Translations under genes and position numbers: made by a program
Assembly (NCBI GenBank): GCA_020081605.1
Contig: JAHREC010000049.1
Span: 1,736,001-1,800,000 of the forward strand
DNA from: Albifimbria verrucaria
Taxonomy: Eukaryota; Ascomycota; Sordariomycetes; Hypocreales; Stachybotryaceae
Length of the DNA stretch: 64,000 bases
Direction: 5' to 3'
The notes under the pieces: model-generated
The model's input: the letters and a program-made list of their open reading frames with translations, nothing else
Database searches by the model: none
What the model was told of the DNA's origin: nothing
Shown here: piece by piece, positions 34,128 through 47,700 of the stretch
How positions within the stretch are numbered: the first letter of the stretch is position 1
Layout of the letters: each line of letters opens with the position of its first letter

Positions 34128-37100
34128 CCAGGCGGCGTCAAGCTGATGCTTTCGAGGAAGCTAAGGGGGCGAGAATGCCAGCATGGGCTTGGGAGGGGAC
34201 AGTGGGTGAAATCGATAGTCTTCTATCCACGTGAGTTGACAATGGGTTGTCAAGTTGCAATGAGCTTAGGTAGTACAGAGCAGCGGAAGCTCAACGACAG
34301 AAGAGACTTTTGCCTCTGGAAGCTGAGTCGTCGCCCGTGCGCCGTCAAGAATCGGTTACAGGCGACCAAATAGATATCGTAAATAAGATAGATTCTTCCA
34401 AGAGGTTACTGGGGATCGATTTAAGACGTAGTTCGGGCGCCGTTGACTGCCGGCAGTGACAGTGTGATGAGTTGTGAAGTGAGGTAAAATGTTTTCGAAT
34501 GACTGAGGAGCTATTCTCCAGTCAGTGTCCGGCGGCGATGAGATGTGTTGAAAAAACAGGTGGATGAAGAAAAATGTGTAAGAGTGAATAAAATGAAGCA
34601 GCTGGCATTGATTAGATAGTTTTAGACTTTAGGCACGAGTCGGCTGCAACTGGTGGCTGTGGGCGGAAGAGAAGCTTATGACGTACAAAAGTATGTGCAT
34701 GTACATTACGGAAGAATTTCCGGAATATGGGGCTTGGGGAAAGGGGCAAACCCATAAAGAAAGAGAATGGGCCCAAGGTAGGCCAAGACCGGGATGGGGA
34801 AGGTAGCAAACAAGCATGCGGATGGGCACTTACAAAGGGAAGCCTAGTCGAGCGCGGAAAGAGAAAGAAACTGAGATGATCGATCGAGAAGCACGATGAA
34901 ATCAGCGTAAGATGTCAGGCGTAGGAGTGAGTGAGACCGCGGGTCTGGCATTCGGTGGTGGACAGGTGGGAAGGTTGGAGACACAAGCTCAAGGCGCAGA
35001 TACCAACACACCCCTAGGGTCTGGTGAGCACCGATCTCTCGATTGCCCTGAGGGACCAGCTGTTTTTGCGGGCCAGGGTCAGGCCAGACCAGGTCAGGCC
35101 AGGCCAGGCAAAAGCGAAAATCAGACAAGCGGTTAGCCAGGAAGATCGTCAGACGTCGCCAGAGCCTGCAGACGAGGGACGGAGCTTGAAGAAGAGAACA
35201 AGAAGGAGGCGGCGGTTCGAGGTGAGGCAGATGGAGGAGGGTGCTGAAGCGTGGCTGCCGGGGAGGAGGAGGAGCAGGATGCGGTGCGATGCGATGCGAT
35301 GCAACGAGGTGGTTGCGTGATGTCGAAAGACGAGTGACCTTAAGGGTTTGAAGATGGCGCTCGAAGGTCGAGCGTGAAGAGTATGTCGAACTTTTGGTGC
35401 CGGGCGTGGGACGGGAGCAGGATGGAGGCAATGTGTGAGGCCTCGTCGGTTTGGATGAAGCGCTGCGAAGCCAAGGCGCTGCAATTTGACCACGAGCTGA
35501 CGGGGTGGTGTAAGTGTTTCACACAGCAGCGAGGCTGTCCGGAGTAATTAGAATGAAGAGGAAACGGTGGGGAGACGGTGATGAGGAAGACGCTGCGAGG
35601 GCCCAGAGGGAAGGGAAGTTGTGGGGAGGATGAGAGGAGGAGGTTGTGAGGGCGCACTTGAGGAAAGGTGAAGCCAGAAGCCAATATGCAAACAACGGCG
35701 ATGCCAGCGAGTGGTGGTCGAAAAGGCAAAGGCCCAGTCCAGTCCAGCGCAGCGCAGTTGAGGTGTGTGGAGGGCTTAGCAGGGAGGGCGAGAGAATGAA
35801 ATAATTACTGGGGCCTCTGCCTGTGGATGGACAAAGCAATTGGGTTGGGAAAAGAGAGGCAGGCACAGACAGATGAGGTAAAAGACAAGGTAAAAGGTCA
35901 GGCCAAGATAAATGACAAGAGTGAGTGAGGTCAGGCAAGGAACATGTAGCTAAATGTACCCAGCCCAAGAGGGACTAGAGCCACCAAAGGTGTCACTAAG
36001 GTACCCGTACCTGCACCATGAGGAAGATGGGATAGGTCAAGCACACAGACAGGGATGCAAGAGAGTGGAGGGAGGGCGTGTGCGTCTAGACGTTTCTGCT
36101 CTTCCCCCTTCCCCATTCTTCTTCTTCCAAGACTTCAAGATCCAGAGCTTGTTCGCTCGGCACTAGGCTGGCATGGTAGCGGGCGGAGTGACGGCTTTGC
36201 TCGAGCAGAAGTGGTTTCGCTGAAGATGCCCCATCCTATGCCATGCCGTAGCTGCAAGCCGAATGCTAGTGCGCTCTCACGGTGAACGGTTTGACGAAAG
36301 AGACGCCCCCGTTTCCGTTTGAGTCCACGCTTCAGATGAGCCGGTTCTCGCTTGGGTTGGCGTCGAGAGGCAGCCGACGCAACGTCGACGCTTGCACGCC
36401 CCGGGATTGGCCAGCTACGTGTGTGCTGTTTTGCCCAAGAGAGGCACAAACAAAAGGTCAACCCAGCAGGATCGCAGGCAAGCAATCAATCTCAAGCTAG
36501 AGCCTGGGGGAGGGGATGGGGATGACGGCTGAGCAGGGACAACCTGAGGACCGGTGTAAAGAAATGATGTCAGGGCATCAAGCAAGCCCATTCGCGATGG
36601 AACCGGGGGTTCGAAGACCACGACGACTGCTTACTCCACCGTTGTGCGGGAATGCAAGCACGGGCAGCTCTATGGGTAAAGGGGTTGAGGCATACTGTCC
36701 CTATGTGCCACGACGAGCGAGCGAGATGAGCTTGGATGAGAAAAGCCCATACCTCTCGGGACGGGAAGCATCGCATCTGACGAGAAACAGCGAGAAAGAG
36801 TCGAAAGTGTGCTCATTATGAGGCCAGCCGTGGGGAGGGGAGGGCAGGGCGGGCAGTGGCCAGCAGCGAGTATGCCATACCGCATTCCTCCGTACCGTGG
36901 TCTCGCATTTCCAACCACGGCCTTTGAATCGAAACAGGCAACGCCCCGTACGGCAGAGGCAGAATATGTGGCCGGGCAACTTCTAAAGACGACCGGTATT
37001 GTGAATGGCACGGCACGGCAGTCGTTTGGTGAGGAGACAAAACACTGATACGGTGGATTGAAATCCAAACCAATCCCGGAGGGTTTGGCGTCACGACTTG

Positions 37101-39326
37101 GTTACAGCGGGAAGGGTAGCATACGCATGTCCATGTGCGGGATGCAGAACCAACTCGATGATACAGGCCAAATCCCGATGACGGGAACTGGGACCATGGA
37201 TGTGATTCGACAGCTGGTCGCGGGTGCAAAGGCCGGGCCAGGCCAATGGCAGGCGTCTCCGTCGGGAGGTGGGTGTGTGCGTGCGAGAGGATGGAAAGGC
37301 AAAGGGGAAGGAGGGAGGTGGGAGGGAGATGGAGAGATGTGTGCCTATACAGATGTGTGAGCGAGTGTTTCGCGGGCAATGGAGGATGGATTAGTGAGGA
37401 GGAGAAGGAGAAGGGAGGGCATTCGCACGAAGAGGAGGAGGAGAAAGCAGCGTGATTGGCAGAGGACGAGAATCAGAAAGTACTTTGCGGTACCTCCCGG
37501 TGTCGAGAAAGACGAAGACAAAGGACCGTGTTGCTGGTGGGAAATGCTAGGCCTTGCAAGATCTCGATGTCCACCACACCCAGTTCGCCGTCTTGGCCGC
37601 CCAGGGAAGAGCACGAGCACGAGGGAAAAAGCATGATTGTTGGGGTGGGTGGGCGGTTTACGCCTGTAGTGATGGTGGTGGTGGATGCAGGTGCTTGTGC
37701 TTGTGCTTGTACATCTTCCATGTCGAAGAACCGGACCGGGGAGGGGCCTTGTGTGAGAAGCGCCCACCCCACCGGCGTGCCCGCAACGGGTTCCTGATCG
37801 CTCTCGATGTCCAGAGATGGCCAGACGTTGCTGCTCTGGTACGAATCGGGTTTTTGGCTCGTGGATCGCTTCCTGATGGCTTCGCATCGCACCGCCAACC
37901 CGCACACTGCATCCAATCCCATCCCCAACCAACCATCCATCCATCCCATCCCATGCCATCTCTTTTGCTTTGCTCTCTCTCCATCCCTCCCTCTCTCTCA
38001 CTCGCTCGCTCCATCCCCGGAACATGGGCGAACGTGGGCGGGCCACGAACCACATGCTGGCTTACCTGCCTGGTTAGCTGGCTGGCAGGCTAACGGTGCG
38101 GCCGCCGCCGCCAATCCTTTCTCGTCATGCCCATTTGTATTTTTTAGTTGTTGTTTTTTTTCCTTCTCTGGTCCAAGCAGGAAGCTTTTTGCTTCTCGTC
38201 ATTGCTGTCTTGTCTGCCTGCGCTAGCCGCATGTTGCTTGTTGATTTCACCTAACCCGTATGCACACCAAAGTCAATCACTCACCCCCAGTCCCCTCTGC
38301 ACTTTCAACGACAGGCCAGCCAGTAAGTCTGCGCCTAGGGCGTTGTAGAACATCCTTGGGTCCGGCTTATCACAAGCTGGTTCGCGGCTGTAAACTCGTT
38401 TTCCTATTCGATGCAGATTCGATGCAAACTCAATGCAAAGGGGGATATGTCACCTGTCTAGGATGTCGAACCGCTTGGACAATAACACCGTTCCCATTGC
38501 TCAGCGCGGTGATCCCTCGTGCTGCACTGCACCCTCTCCTTAGCGAGGCAGAGATTGACAGTAGAAACGCACGATCCAGGACAAAATGGCTTCAACTCAC
38601 ATGCTCCGTTACCCCTTCTCCTAGCCATGACGTTTCCTCCCAACCAATATCAGCGATGCCCTTGCTCATACCGCCAGACATGGGGGTGAGCCTGGACCAG
38701 TTCCTACTCGCGCGATGATGTCGATAGCGTTGGTGCCAGCGGCAACCCATGATGCTATAGGTGGCGATCAATTCCTCTTTGAGCTGCGGTCCGAGGTTGA
38801 AAGAATGGAACCAGTGACGGCACAAGGCTGAGGGAGAGATCCTAGAGGGGGCCAGTAATGACATGCATTGGGTCTTGTCAAGTTTGTGGTCTCGATGGCG
38901 TCGCAGAGACAGAGATCGAGCCAGGGGATCAGCCATCGTGCTAGGCGTAGCGGGTTCGCGTTGTGTTGCGATGGTCTTTGCCAGACTAACTTCAACTCCG
39001 TGTCCGGCATTGGCATGACCACGGTCGTCGTCAGAAACGGAGCCGCGATAACCCAGCTCCACCTGCCTACCTGCTCGTCCTCCCTCCGCCCATCCCATCC
39101 AAAACTGCCTCGTCATACCGTCAGCCGAGGGCAGGCTGGCTTGGAGAGAAAATGGAGGGAGGGGAGTGGACTAGCAGAGATCGGCCATGATCAAAGCAAT
39201 GCCTATCGAGAAATCAGCCGTGGTCTATTCTGGGAATCTCGATCTCACTGTGTTGGCCAAAACAGCGTTTTCAAAACCTAAAATGGGTTTATCACACAAT
39301 CCCCACTCGCCAAAGCCCATGCCGTG

Positions 39327-39365
39327 GTGTGCCATGCCGTGCCATGCCATGCCTTGCCTTGCCAT
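39327..39365. repeat. CCATG/CCTTG degenerate pentanucleotide array
   Basis: Tandem GCCATGCC, GCCGTGCC and GCCTTGCC words, related to the CCTTG array at 24077-24111. Confidence 0.65.
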
Positions 39366-40407
39366 GGTCGGTCCAGGTGGGTTGCGTCTGCTGTCCATTC
39401 CCAGGCACACACCCTTTCGCTCGAGAGCGCCCCACTATGACCACAAGCTTTGTCCACGCCATTTGACTGTTGCAGCTAAGAAATGCTGCGTTGTGCAGGG
39501 CCAGACCAGACCAGACCAGACCTGGTCAGTCTGCTGCGAATGGTCGAGCCGGGCGAGGCTACGAGCGGGACACCGGTGGATGCACAAGAAGCGCCGTCTG
39601 TCGGCCGTTGTTTCTTCCGCCCAGGTCCAACGTCATAAGCTGCTCTGGTGTCCCATTTGCATTTGCCTACCCTGTACCATCGAGATCGTCAATTTGCATT
39701 GGAGTGTGAATGGCCTCAGTGGTTGAATCGCCCGATGGACTGCTTCTGTCGGTCAGCCGTCGGCCAGTTAATCTCCAGGGATCCAAGCGACCTTTCCTCG
39801 TTGAACGTGCCTCACCCCATCCATCCAATTGTATCTTGCCCTTCCTCGATTTAATCAACTCTGATGCAGTACAGTAGTACACCGAGTCCAAGAATTGGGT
39901 GGGCTATGCCCCACCCCGGTTCTTCATCCCCAGACGATTGCACGTTCAGGACTCGTGAGAATAGGTCAGCATATTGACCTCCGGGCTGGCAAAAGCAGGC
40001 GACGAAAGCTCTGGGAGGAAGGGTCTAGACCACGAGACCTGCATGGGGTGCGGCCACTTCGTTATTCCAATCGTACTAACGTACGCAAGCCATGATCACG
40101 ATGTGCATCTCGGGACTAAAGAGTACCCCGAGTTGACAAGCGTGTATACGTCGGCGGCGACGCGTGTGCGGGGTGCAAGGAGCTTGATCGAGTGGCCATG
40201 GAGGAAACGGGCCAGGGACCGTGCACGAGGAGCTACCAGTGGTGAGATTTCGACCAACAAGCGTGCATATCCAACAGCTTGCCATGTAAATGCTGGACGA
40301 GGCTACCAACAATATCAGGTCTATGAGATGGCAGGGATGGTAAAGTAATCAGCGATATCTTAAAACAGCATGATCTTTTTCTTTTCTTTTTCTATTCTTC
40401 TTTTTCT

Positions 40408-40424
40408 AAAAAAAAAAAAAAAAA
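40408..40424. repeat. Poly(A) run of 17 nt
   Basis: Longest single-base run noticed in the window, preceded by a T/C-rich tract. Its length is doubtful given the base-loss pattern elsewhere. Confidence 0.8.
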
Positions 40425-41286
40425 CCAATACAACACCATTATGGGAAAGCACGGTGATTTTTATTATTATTTACACATCCGGTAATATAATTTGTTTGGG
40501 ATTAGTCTTCGTATAGGATCCCAGATGTCGATGATTTGCGGTCCTTTTCGGTTACCCGCTTAAACGCCCCCAGCTCATGACAAGGTGCCAATGATCAGAG
40601 TCGCGAACGAAGTGGGCTCATGGCTGGCTGAATCGGGCGCTTCTCAGGAACGGGGAAACGAGTTGATCCAGATTGATCGCGATGATGGAAGTTCGCCACT
40701 TTGCATGCAATAAGGGTCTGCAGAGATGGTACGATGTCTTGGAGGCGAAGGGATGGTGAGGCGGATAGAGGCTCCTGAACCTAGCGGGTAAGGTAAGCAA
40801 AGGTAAAAACGCAAGGCTAGTGAAGCTGGCGGAACACGAGCCAGGGCTGTTGCTGTAAGTGTGGAACGGTGCCATGTAAAATCTGCAATGGCGCCGGATT
40901 GTAGGTTGCTCCAGGGTCTGAAACGGACAGCAAATAATGTCGCAGGCCTAATGCACCAGCGCCCCATTGCTGGTGACACTGGCTTGACTGGGTTCCATCC
41001 ATATTGGGACGGCTTGTTGGCTAGTGTGATGGATGTTGAGAGGAAATGCCATTTCGGCAGCCTGCACTTTGCCCATATTCCCATTCCCCACCATGCACAA
41101 TTGGTCAAAAACGCACAAGGAAAGAAAAGCGCATCTGCACAGAAAGGAAAGGGGGCGCAAAGCTTCAAGCCTCCGTCTCGTCTCTCGCCGCGACGGCCAG
41201 GCCCCTTGCCATGCTGCCTTGCCATGCTGGAGAAGTCGACGTCAAAGTTGAAACGCCCTTTCATGGATGTAGGCAAGTTGGGGACG

Positions 41287-41310
41287 GGAGGAGGAGGAGG
41301 AGGAGGAGGA
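41287..41310. repeat. (GGA)8 microsatellite
   Basis: Eight tandem GGA units in the gene-poor interval. Confidence 0.85.
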
Positions 41311-41541
41311 GCCTCGCAAAAGCGGTGCATGTGTGTGTGCATCATCAGCTGGAGGTTCCTCCGGCCAGCAGCGTCAGTGGGAAGCCCATGCGACCTGACC
41401 TCACGATGGTCCGCATCCTGCCATTCTTGACGACATCCAACTCGTCATTGATAGACAGGATAGGGAGTGTATCTGCTGGTACCCGCTGCAAGTATCATGG
41501 CCCCAGTCATGTGAGCGAGCCAACTTGATCAATCAATCCAT

Positions 41542-41557
41542 CATTCATTCATTCATT
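41542..41557. repeat. (CATT)4 microsatellite
   Basis: Four perfect CATT units in the CT-rich upstream region of the small coiled-coil gene. Confidence 0.8.
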
Positions 41558-42251
41558 CCACTTCCTAGCATCCACCCCCAAGCCATCCACGACTCATCGT
41601 CTCGAACACCTTCAAGCATCATAGCCTCTAACAGTATCTTGCCATCATGACTTGATATGTTCGCCTCTCCCTTCTACACGCCCGCCTCGTCCCCATTAAG
41701 TTGATCTGGCTTCGTCGGACCTTTATCCCCGCCTGCCTCCCCACATCCCCAGCCCAATCCCTTGTCCTTGGCCTCCCACCTCTACGTACTATGCAGTATC
41801 TCTCAACCTCGCTCTCCGTCCTCATCTCCAGACCCCTTTAGAGGGTGAGAAGAAAAGATCTCCAGATTCATCTTGCCACACCCCTCAGGTATCATCCTGC
41901 GGTGTGACGTCCCACCCTTTCTCTACGCTCACACACGCGACACCAGAGGGCTCCTCATTTTATTTTTCTCTCCTTTACACCCCCACCTTCTGAAGGCAAA
42001 GCTCACAGGCGAGGTTCTAGGCCCTGGGACCACCAAACGCTCGATACTCCGCTTCGTTCTTCGGTACCCTGCGCTATCGAAAAGTCCCGACTTTACCCTT
42101 GCTCTCAACATCGACAATTGCCTACTTTCCCATTCAACCACAGCCGTCACGCGCAGTTCTCACCGCAAGACCGCCTCTTTCCAGTGCCTACTCGCTGTCA
42201 CTCGCGCAGAGCTCAAGCTGCCGCCGAGCAAGCTCACCTCCGGAGGCCACC

Positions 42252-43404
42252 ATGTCTCCCTCGCAGCAACCGCCGCCTCCTCCTTCCCATTCGTCTTCCA
42301 AGCCCGACGACGCGGCCGACTTAGCTCAAGTATGTTTCCCTTTTCCGCGGACCCTGCACTGGACCCCTATTTCACTTCCCCTTCCCTGCCTGAGCCCCGT
42401 TCTTACCATCTACGCGGTGCCGCCGGACGACTTGTCCGAGTCACACTCCGCCAACCAACCTTGCTGTGGTTGCGTGGCCTGCTCTTTCAACCTGCTCAGC
42501 CCTACTCTCAGAGAATCTAGGCCTAGACTCTTCCCCAAACTCATTCTCCGTCTGTGACCGTAGCTGACCGCTGTTCTAGGCCTACAAGGACCTTGTCAGG
42601 TATTGTCGCTTTCCTTTCATGCACAAACACCCACTTGCCGGAACCCTTGACCTACCTGTCCCCTCATCACCCCATCCTTACATGCCCGCTCAATCGGGCC
42701 ATTCCATCTCTCCCGAGACTCCGGTCAAGTGTTCACTGTCTCGCTTTGACTTGGCCCTGCAAGCGCACCGCCTACTATCGGTGACTACGTGCATCGTGAT
42801 TGGAGTCTTTGCTCGTATGCCTCTGGCTAGATGTCATGCGCGTCGGCACTGCCGCCTCTAGCAGTTGGGGGCTCTATTACAGTTTCGACTTGTTGCGTCC
42901 GCCCTTGCTGGATCGTGCCGGCTCAACTGAACTCAGCCGTGTCCTCTCACTACGCCGCCCACTAGACCCCTACTGGTGTCTCACTGGCTGATGCGTCAGT
43001 CACCGATGTTGCTGTGCAGCTTACATGTCCCTTCTCGTTTCTCGGCATGACCGTTGTCCTATCCCGCCTAAAGTCACGGGCCCATATTGGATCACATATT
43101 TTCTGTGTTGTTTTTTCCCAGCTGTGCTTCGTCTGCCTTATGCTCCCTTTGTCATGCACCCCTAATTACACAATTTCGCCTGCCTTCCCCAAAATTCCTC
43201 TTCTCTGAACCAACTGGCTAACCATAAAATCATCCGTCGGTATAGAGGAGAGCAGGCCGCTACTGCCCTCGAAGCTAACCTGACAAATCTGGAGAGCAAA
43301 CTGGATGCGTTGCTCGCGGCTTTCGAATCTGCCGAGGCTAAAAGACCGAGGACAAGCCCTCAGATGGGAAAAAGCCTGAGAAAGCCACTGGCTCCCAGCC
43401 GTAG
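42252..43404 (+). CDS. Small coiled-coil protein, three exons with a 20-nt microexon, function unknown
   Basis: No single ORF shows this gene; it appears only after splicing. Exon 1 (42252-42329) encodes MSPSQQPPPPPSHSSSKPDD and AADLAQ. Exon 2 is only 20 nt (42580-42599) and encodes AYKDLV. Exon 3 starts at 43246 with RGEQAATALEANLTNLESKL, then DALLAAFESAEAK. The introns, 42330-42579 and 42600-43245, have GTATGT/GTATTG donors, CTGAC and CTAAC branch sites and TAG ends, and are much longer than others in the window. Restoring one lost base at 43340-43344 gives a charged tail KTEDKPSDGKKPEKATGSQP and a stop at 43402-43404, for 85 residues. The middle is a heptad-like helix. I recall similar short fungal proteins with an AYKDLV-type core but no function. 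Confidence 0.75.
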
Positions 43405-44716
43405 CCGGCTCGGTGGGCGTCGTTTTGGTGTGCTACCAGCTGTTTAGTATTTAACGGCTCATACTGTGTCTCGACGTAATTGGGCCTGAACTTCGAACAT
43501 GATGTAGATGAAGTGTGCATTGCCATACCAATTAGGTGTGCAACAGGTCGTTATGTTATTTATTAGAGTAATACGTTGTTTTCAGTGGTACTCTGACGGG
43601 GTGTGAATGCCATTAGATTCTCAGTCCTACTTCGTCTGACGAATTTGTTGGAATCTATCATAAAGGCAATCCAAACATGCACGCATTTAACTTCAGCGAT
43701 TAGAAGAGGCCATTACCAAGAACCATATATATGAGTCGGGAAAAACTTGAATCATATCTTGTACCTAATGTCTCCTGGTATCGCTAGATAAACATCTTGC
43801 ATCAATACTGGCGGCCTCTCGCGGCCTCATCATGCTTGATTCCTCCCAGACACCCTCCTCTTTCCTGCCCTGAAAATCAGGTCTCGACCTCGATAGCCAG
43901 AGTAGGATCAGTAGTGGCAAGGAGACAAGGACAGAAGGCGACGTGAGAAAAAAACAGATAAATGAAAAGAGAAAACAACTACCCGCAAAACACCCTGATC
44001 TGCCCTCTGTCATGCCATTTCCTTCAAGCGTGCCCAAGCTATAAAGGGAAAAGAAAGAAACACAAAGAGATAAGACCTAAAACATAAACCGCCGAATCCC
44101 CCAAAATAGACCTCAAAGTCAGGAATACGACGTGGAAGACATCGCAAATACCGTCGCCGTCCCCTAAAGGGAGGGGAAGATAGGGTAACGGACAATAAGG
44201 AGCACATATAACGCCAAAAGTTAGAAACAAAACCAGCCCTCCAATGGAGTAAAGTATGTAAAGCTAGAGGATGATCGGGATAGCTGTATGGGAAGAACTG
44301 CCCATGTCTCCCCACGCGATGCCTCGCAGATCGACCTGCTTAGATTCCATAACTATATATCAATGTAACACTGCGATCTTCTGGAAGGGAAGCTCGCGTC
44401 GTCGTTCTGGAAGCGATATACCGGCAACAGAATGAGGCCGCTCAATTCGCTGTCCGATGTGGTATCGAGGTAAACGATGTTTCCAGCATCATCCAAATGG
44501 AAGCTCCACAAGATTGTCCATGGCGATGAAGTGTCGCCAGCATACTCTTCCCATAGCATTATTCCCATAGGACTTCATAGCAATATAATGGATAAAAGCG
44601 CCATACACCGCAAGTTGCATTGAAGAGTTCCATCGATTCAATGCCCAGATATGCATGTCAATTTCATGGCCTTGTCTTCTCAGGAAGAGGCAGTATAATG
44701 TTGCATCACGTCATGC
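43405..44716. other. Convergent intergenic region before the histidine kinase
   Basis: About 1.3 kb between two convergent stop codons. ORFs at 43765-44315 on the minus strand are hydrophobic or Ser-rich by composition and match nothing I recognise. Expected to hold both 3' UTRs. Confidence 0.5.
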
Positions 44717-47700
44717 TTAACTCGACATACTTCGCATGTCGGCAAGGTCTTGACGGGCTCTGATCATGGGATCGTCTTCGTCTGCAGTGATGAGTGCGGG
44801 ACTTGCCAGGCTGGTGCCGGTCATAGGCTCCCGAGTAGTAAACGATCGGCCCTCGAGTCCAGGTCGGAGCATGCCATAAGGCCCTTCCTTGTGGCTGGAA
44901 GATTTGGCGAAAGCTTGCGAGGCAAGCTCACGTTGGCGAGTCTTCTCAAGAAGCGGACCCCAAGGGTTGCGCACTTGAGAATGGTTTGAATCAAGTGGTT
45001 CGGCTGCAATGGCTTCGACAAGTACTCGTCCATCTGGGCCTGAATGCACTTCTCTCGGTCGCCCATCATAGCGTGAGCAGTCAGTGCGATGATAGGAGTC
45101 CTATGAGCACCCTTGCCTTGCTCGTATTCTCGAATCTTGCGTGTTGCTTCGAATCCACCCTGTATGTAATATTAGCAAGAGCATTATAACATGGGCAAAA
45201 GACAAGTGCCTTACCATAATAGGCATTTGGACATCCATCAGGATGACGTCGAATTTCTTTGCCTTTACAGCCTCCACAGCTTCCCATCCGTTGCCGACAA
45301 CAGTAACCACATGGTGATACTTCTCCAGAATCTTGACGGCAAGCTTTTGGTTGACCGTGTTATCTTCTGCGAGCAAAATCTCAAATGATTTGGAATTGTC
45401 GGCAAGCGACGGCGTAGCCCTGTTTTCGAGCGCTGGTATCATTCCGTTGCCCAAGTCGATAAGCTTGCAAGGGGTGGTCATATACGACGTGATGCCGAGA
45501 TCGAGGCACGACTTCAGGTTAACGTGCACAACAGGAGCCAGGAGGACGATTGGAAGGTACTTGAAATCGTCCACGGCCCTCAGCCTCCTAGCAGTCTCAA
45601 TCGAGTCCACAAGAATAGCATCGTAAGACAGGGCACTACCGGCCTTGAGACGAGCAAGAGCTGTACTGTTCTCGGAATCCACCACCACAGGATGCAGGCC
45701 CATGGTCTCGAGCATCTCCCGGATCTGGATGCCAGAGCTGGACTGGGCTTTGTCGACGAAGAGAACCTGGTGGCCGCGGTATGGCTGGAGTTGTTTTTCA
45801 ATAGTCTCAGTATCGCCTTCTGCCAGTTTAACACGGCAAGTGAAGTGAAACTCGCTGCCTTTTCCAGACTCGCTGTTGACCCATAGATCACCACCCATGA
45901 GATTGACGAGGCGCTTCGAGATGGACAGTCCCAGTCCGGTGCCACCAAACTTGCGTGTCATGGAACCATCAGCTTGGCGGAACGTGTCGAAGATGAGATC
46001 CAATTTGTCCTTGGCAATGCCGATACCGGTGTCTTCCACAACAAACTCGACGGCATACTCGCCCGGACCCATATGTGGCTGCTCTGCGCTCTCCTGATGG
46101 TCAAGCTTACCTCGCCGTGCTCAGTAAACTTGATAGCATTTCCGACAAGATTGAGGATAATCTGTCTGAGACGGAAAGAATCACCAATGACATGATCCGG
46201 TACTGAACTGTCAACCTTATAGGTCAGGTCTAAGAACTTTTCGTTGGCCTTGACGGCAAGCGTCTTGAGGGCGTTGAAGACCGTTCCTCGCAGTGTATAT
46301 GGTATCTCCTCAATAGACATCTTCTTTGCCTCAATCTTGGACAAGTCAAGAATATCATCGATGATGGTGAGCAAACTGTTCGCTAGGTCATTGACAATAT
46401 TCAACATCTCCCGTTGATACTGCGTCAAATCCGTGTCCAGCGTCAGTTGAGTCATTCCTATGATACCGTTCATGGGAGTACGGATCTCGTGCGACATGTT
46501 TGCCAAGAACTCTGACTTGGTCTGGTTGGCTTGTTCGGCAGCAGCTCGCGCCTGGGTATTCCTGTGGATACTGTCTCGGAGATTTGATATCATCTGATTG
46601 ATCTTACGCTTGAGTTCGTCCATTTCCCAGAAGCCTCAACATCAACCAGCTTCGTAAAATCTCCATCCGTTGCCAAATTAGTAATGTCAGAGAAAGCACG
46701 CACTTGTGTCGTCTGGGAGTATGGTTAGTAGAAGCTCTTGCATCGCTGGCCAGTGATGGAGGAAAGCTTACCAAATTGCTTGCCATTGTATTGACATCGG
46801 TGGTAATTTCTTTCCACCGACCCTTCAAACCGGCAACATCTGCTTGCGCACCCATCTTGCCGTCCACTCCGACGTCCTTAGCAACACGTTGCACCTCGTA
46901 GCAGAAGCTGGATAAACGTCCCACCATGTTATTGATAGTCTCTTTCAAGACCTTCATTTCACCATTGGCTTCGACGTCAATGGTTTGACTCATGTCACCA
47001 TTCGCAATAGCTTGCGTGACGGCAGAAATACTTCTGACTTGGACTGTAAGATTCGAAGCCATGGTGTTGACGTTTTCGGTGAGATCTTTCCATTTGCCTT
47101 CGACATTGGCGACCTGGGCCTGGCCACCAAGCGTACCATCTGTACCGACTTCTCGAGCGACTTTGCTGACCTCCACTGCAAAGGTGCCCAGGCGATCTAC
47201 CATCTGATTGATTGTGTTCTTCATCTCCAAGATCTCACCCTTGACTTCGACGCCGATCTTCTTCGTCAAGTCACCTCGAGCGACGGCCGTCGTGACCTCG
47301 GCGATTTCTCGCACTTGCGTAGTTAAGTTCATAGCCATGCCGTTGACATTTTCCGTCAGGTCCCTCCAGGTGCCTTCGACATCGTGGACGGTGGCCTGAC
47401 CACCGAGGCGACCCTCCGTGCCGACCTCCCTAGCAATCTTTGTTACTTCACGGGCGAATTGCTGCAGCTGGTCAACCATGGAGTTGATGGTGGACTTGAG
47501 CTCGAAAATCTCGCCGCGGCAGTCGGCCTGAACCTTCTGCGTGAGGTCTCCCTTGGCGACAGCCGTGGTGACCTTGATAATGTCGCGCACCTGGGTCGTC
47601 AAATTGTTGGCCATGGCATTTACGTTAACTGTAAGATCGTTCCACATGCCCTGCACTCCCCAACGTCTGCCTGCCCACCTAATATACCTTCTGTGCCGAC

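Larger units (their letters stand above)
34128..42251. other. 8.1 kb gene-poor interval
   Basis: No convincing gene. From about 34850 to 38050 the minus strand is strongly pyrimidine-rich, which creates many long overlapping ORFs of poor composition (Pro, Ser, Arg, His); these are probably leader or promoter sequence of the HMG-box gene. Short repeats are scattered through it: GCGAT units near 35285-35302, CCATG/CCTTG words near 39327-39365, a 17-nt A run at 40408-40424 and a GGA array at 41287-41310. From 41560 to 42250 the plus strand turns CT-rich, marking the leader of the next gene. A long non-coding transcript cannot be excluded. Confidence 0.5.

Noticed and set aside
34844..38055. Several ORFs of 100-236 codons, mostly on the minus strand
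   Set aside because: They overlap in different frames and are rich in Pro, Ser, Arg and His, as expected from pyrimidine-rich DNA; no known domain.
40380..40424. T/C-rich tract plus A run as the tail of a retroposon
   Set aside because: No coding remnant, no target-site duplication and no related copy seen.
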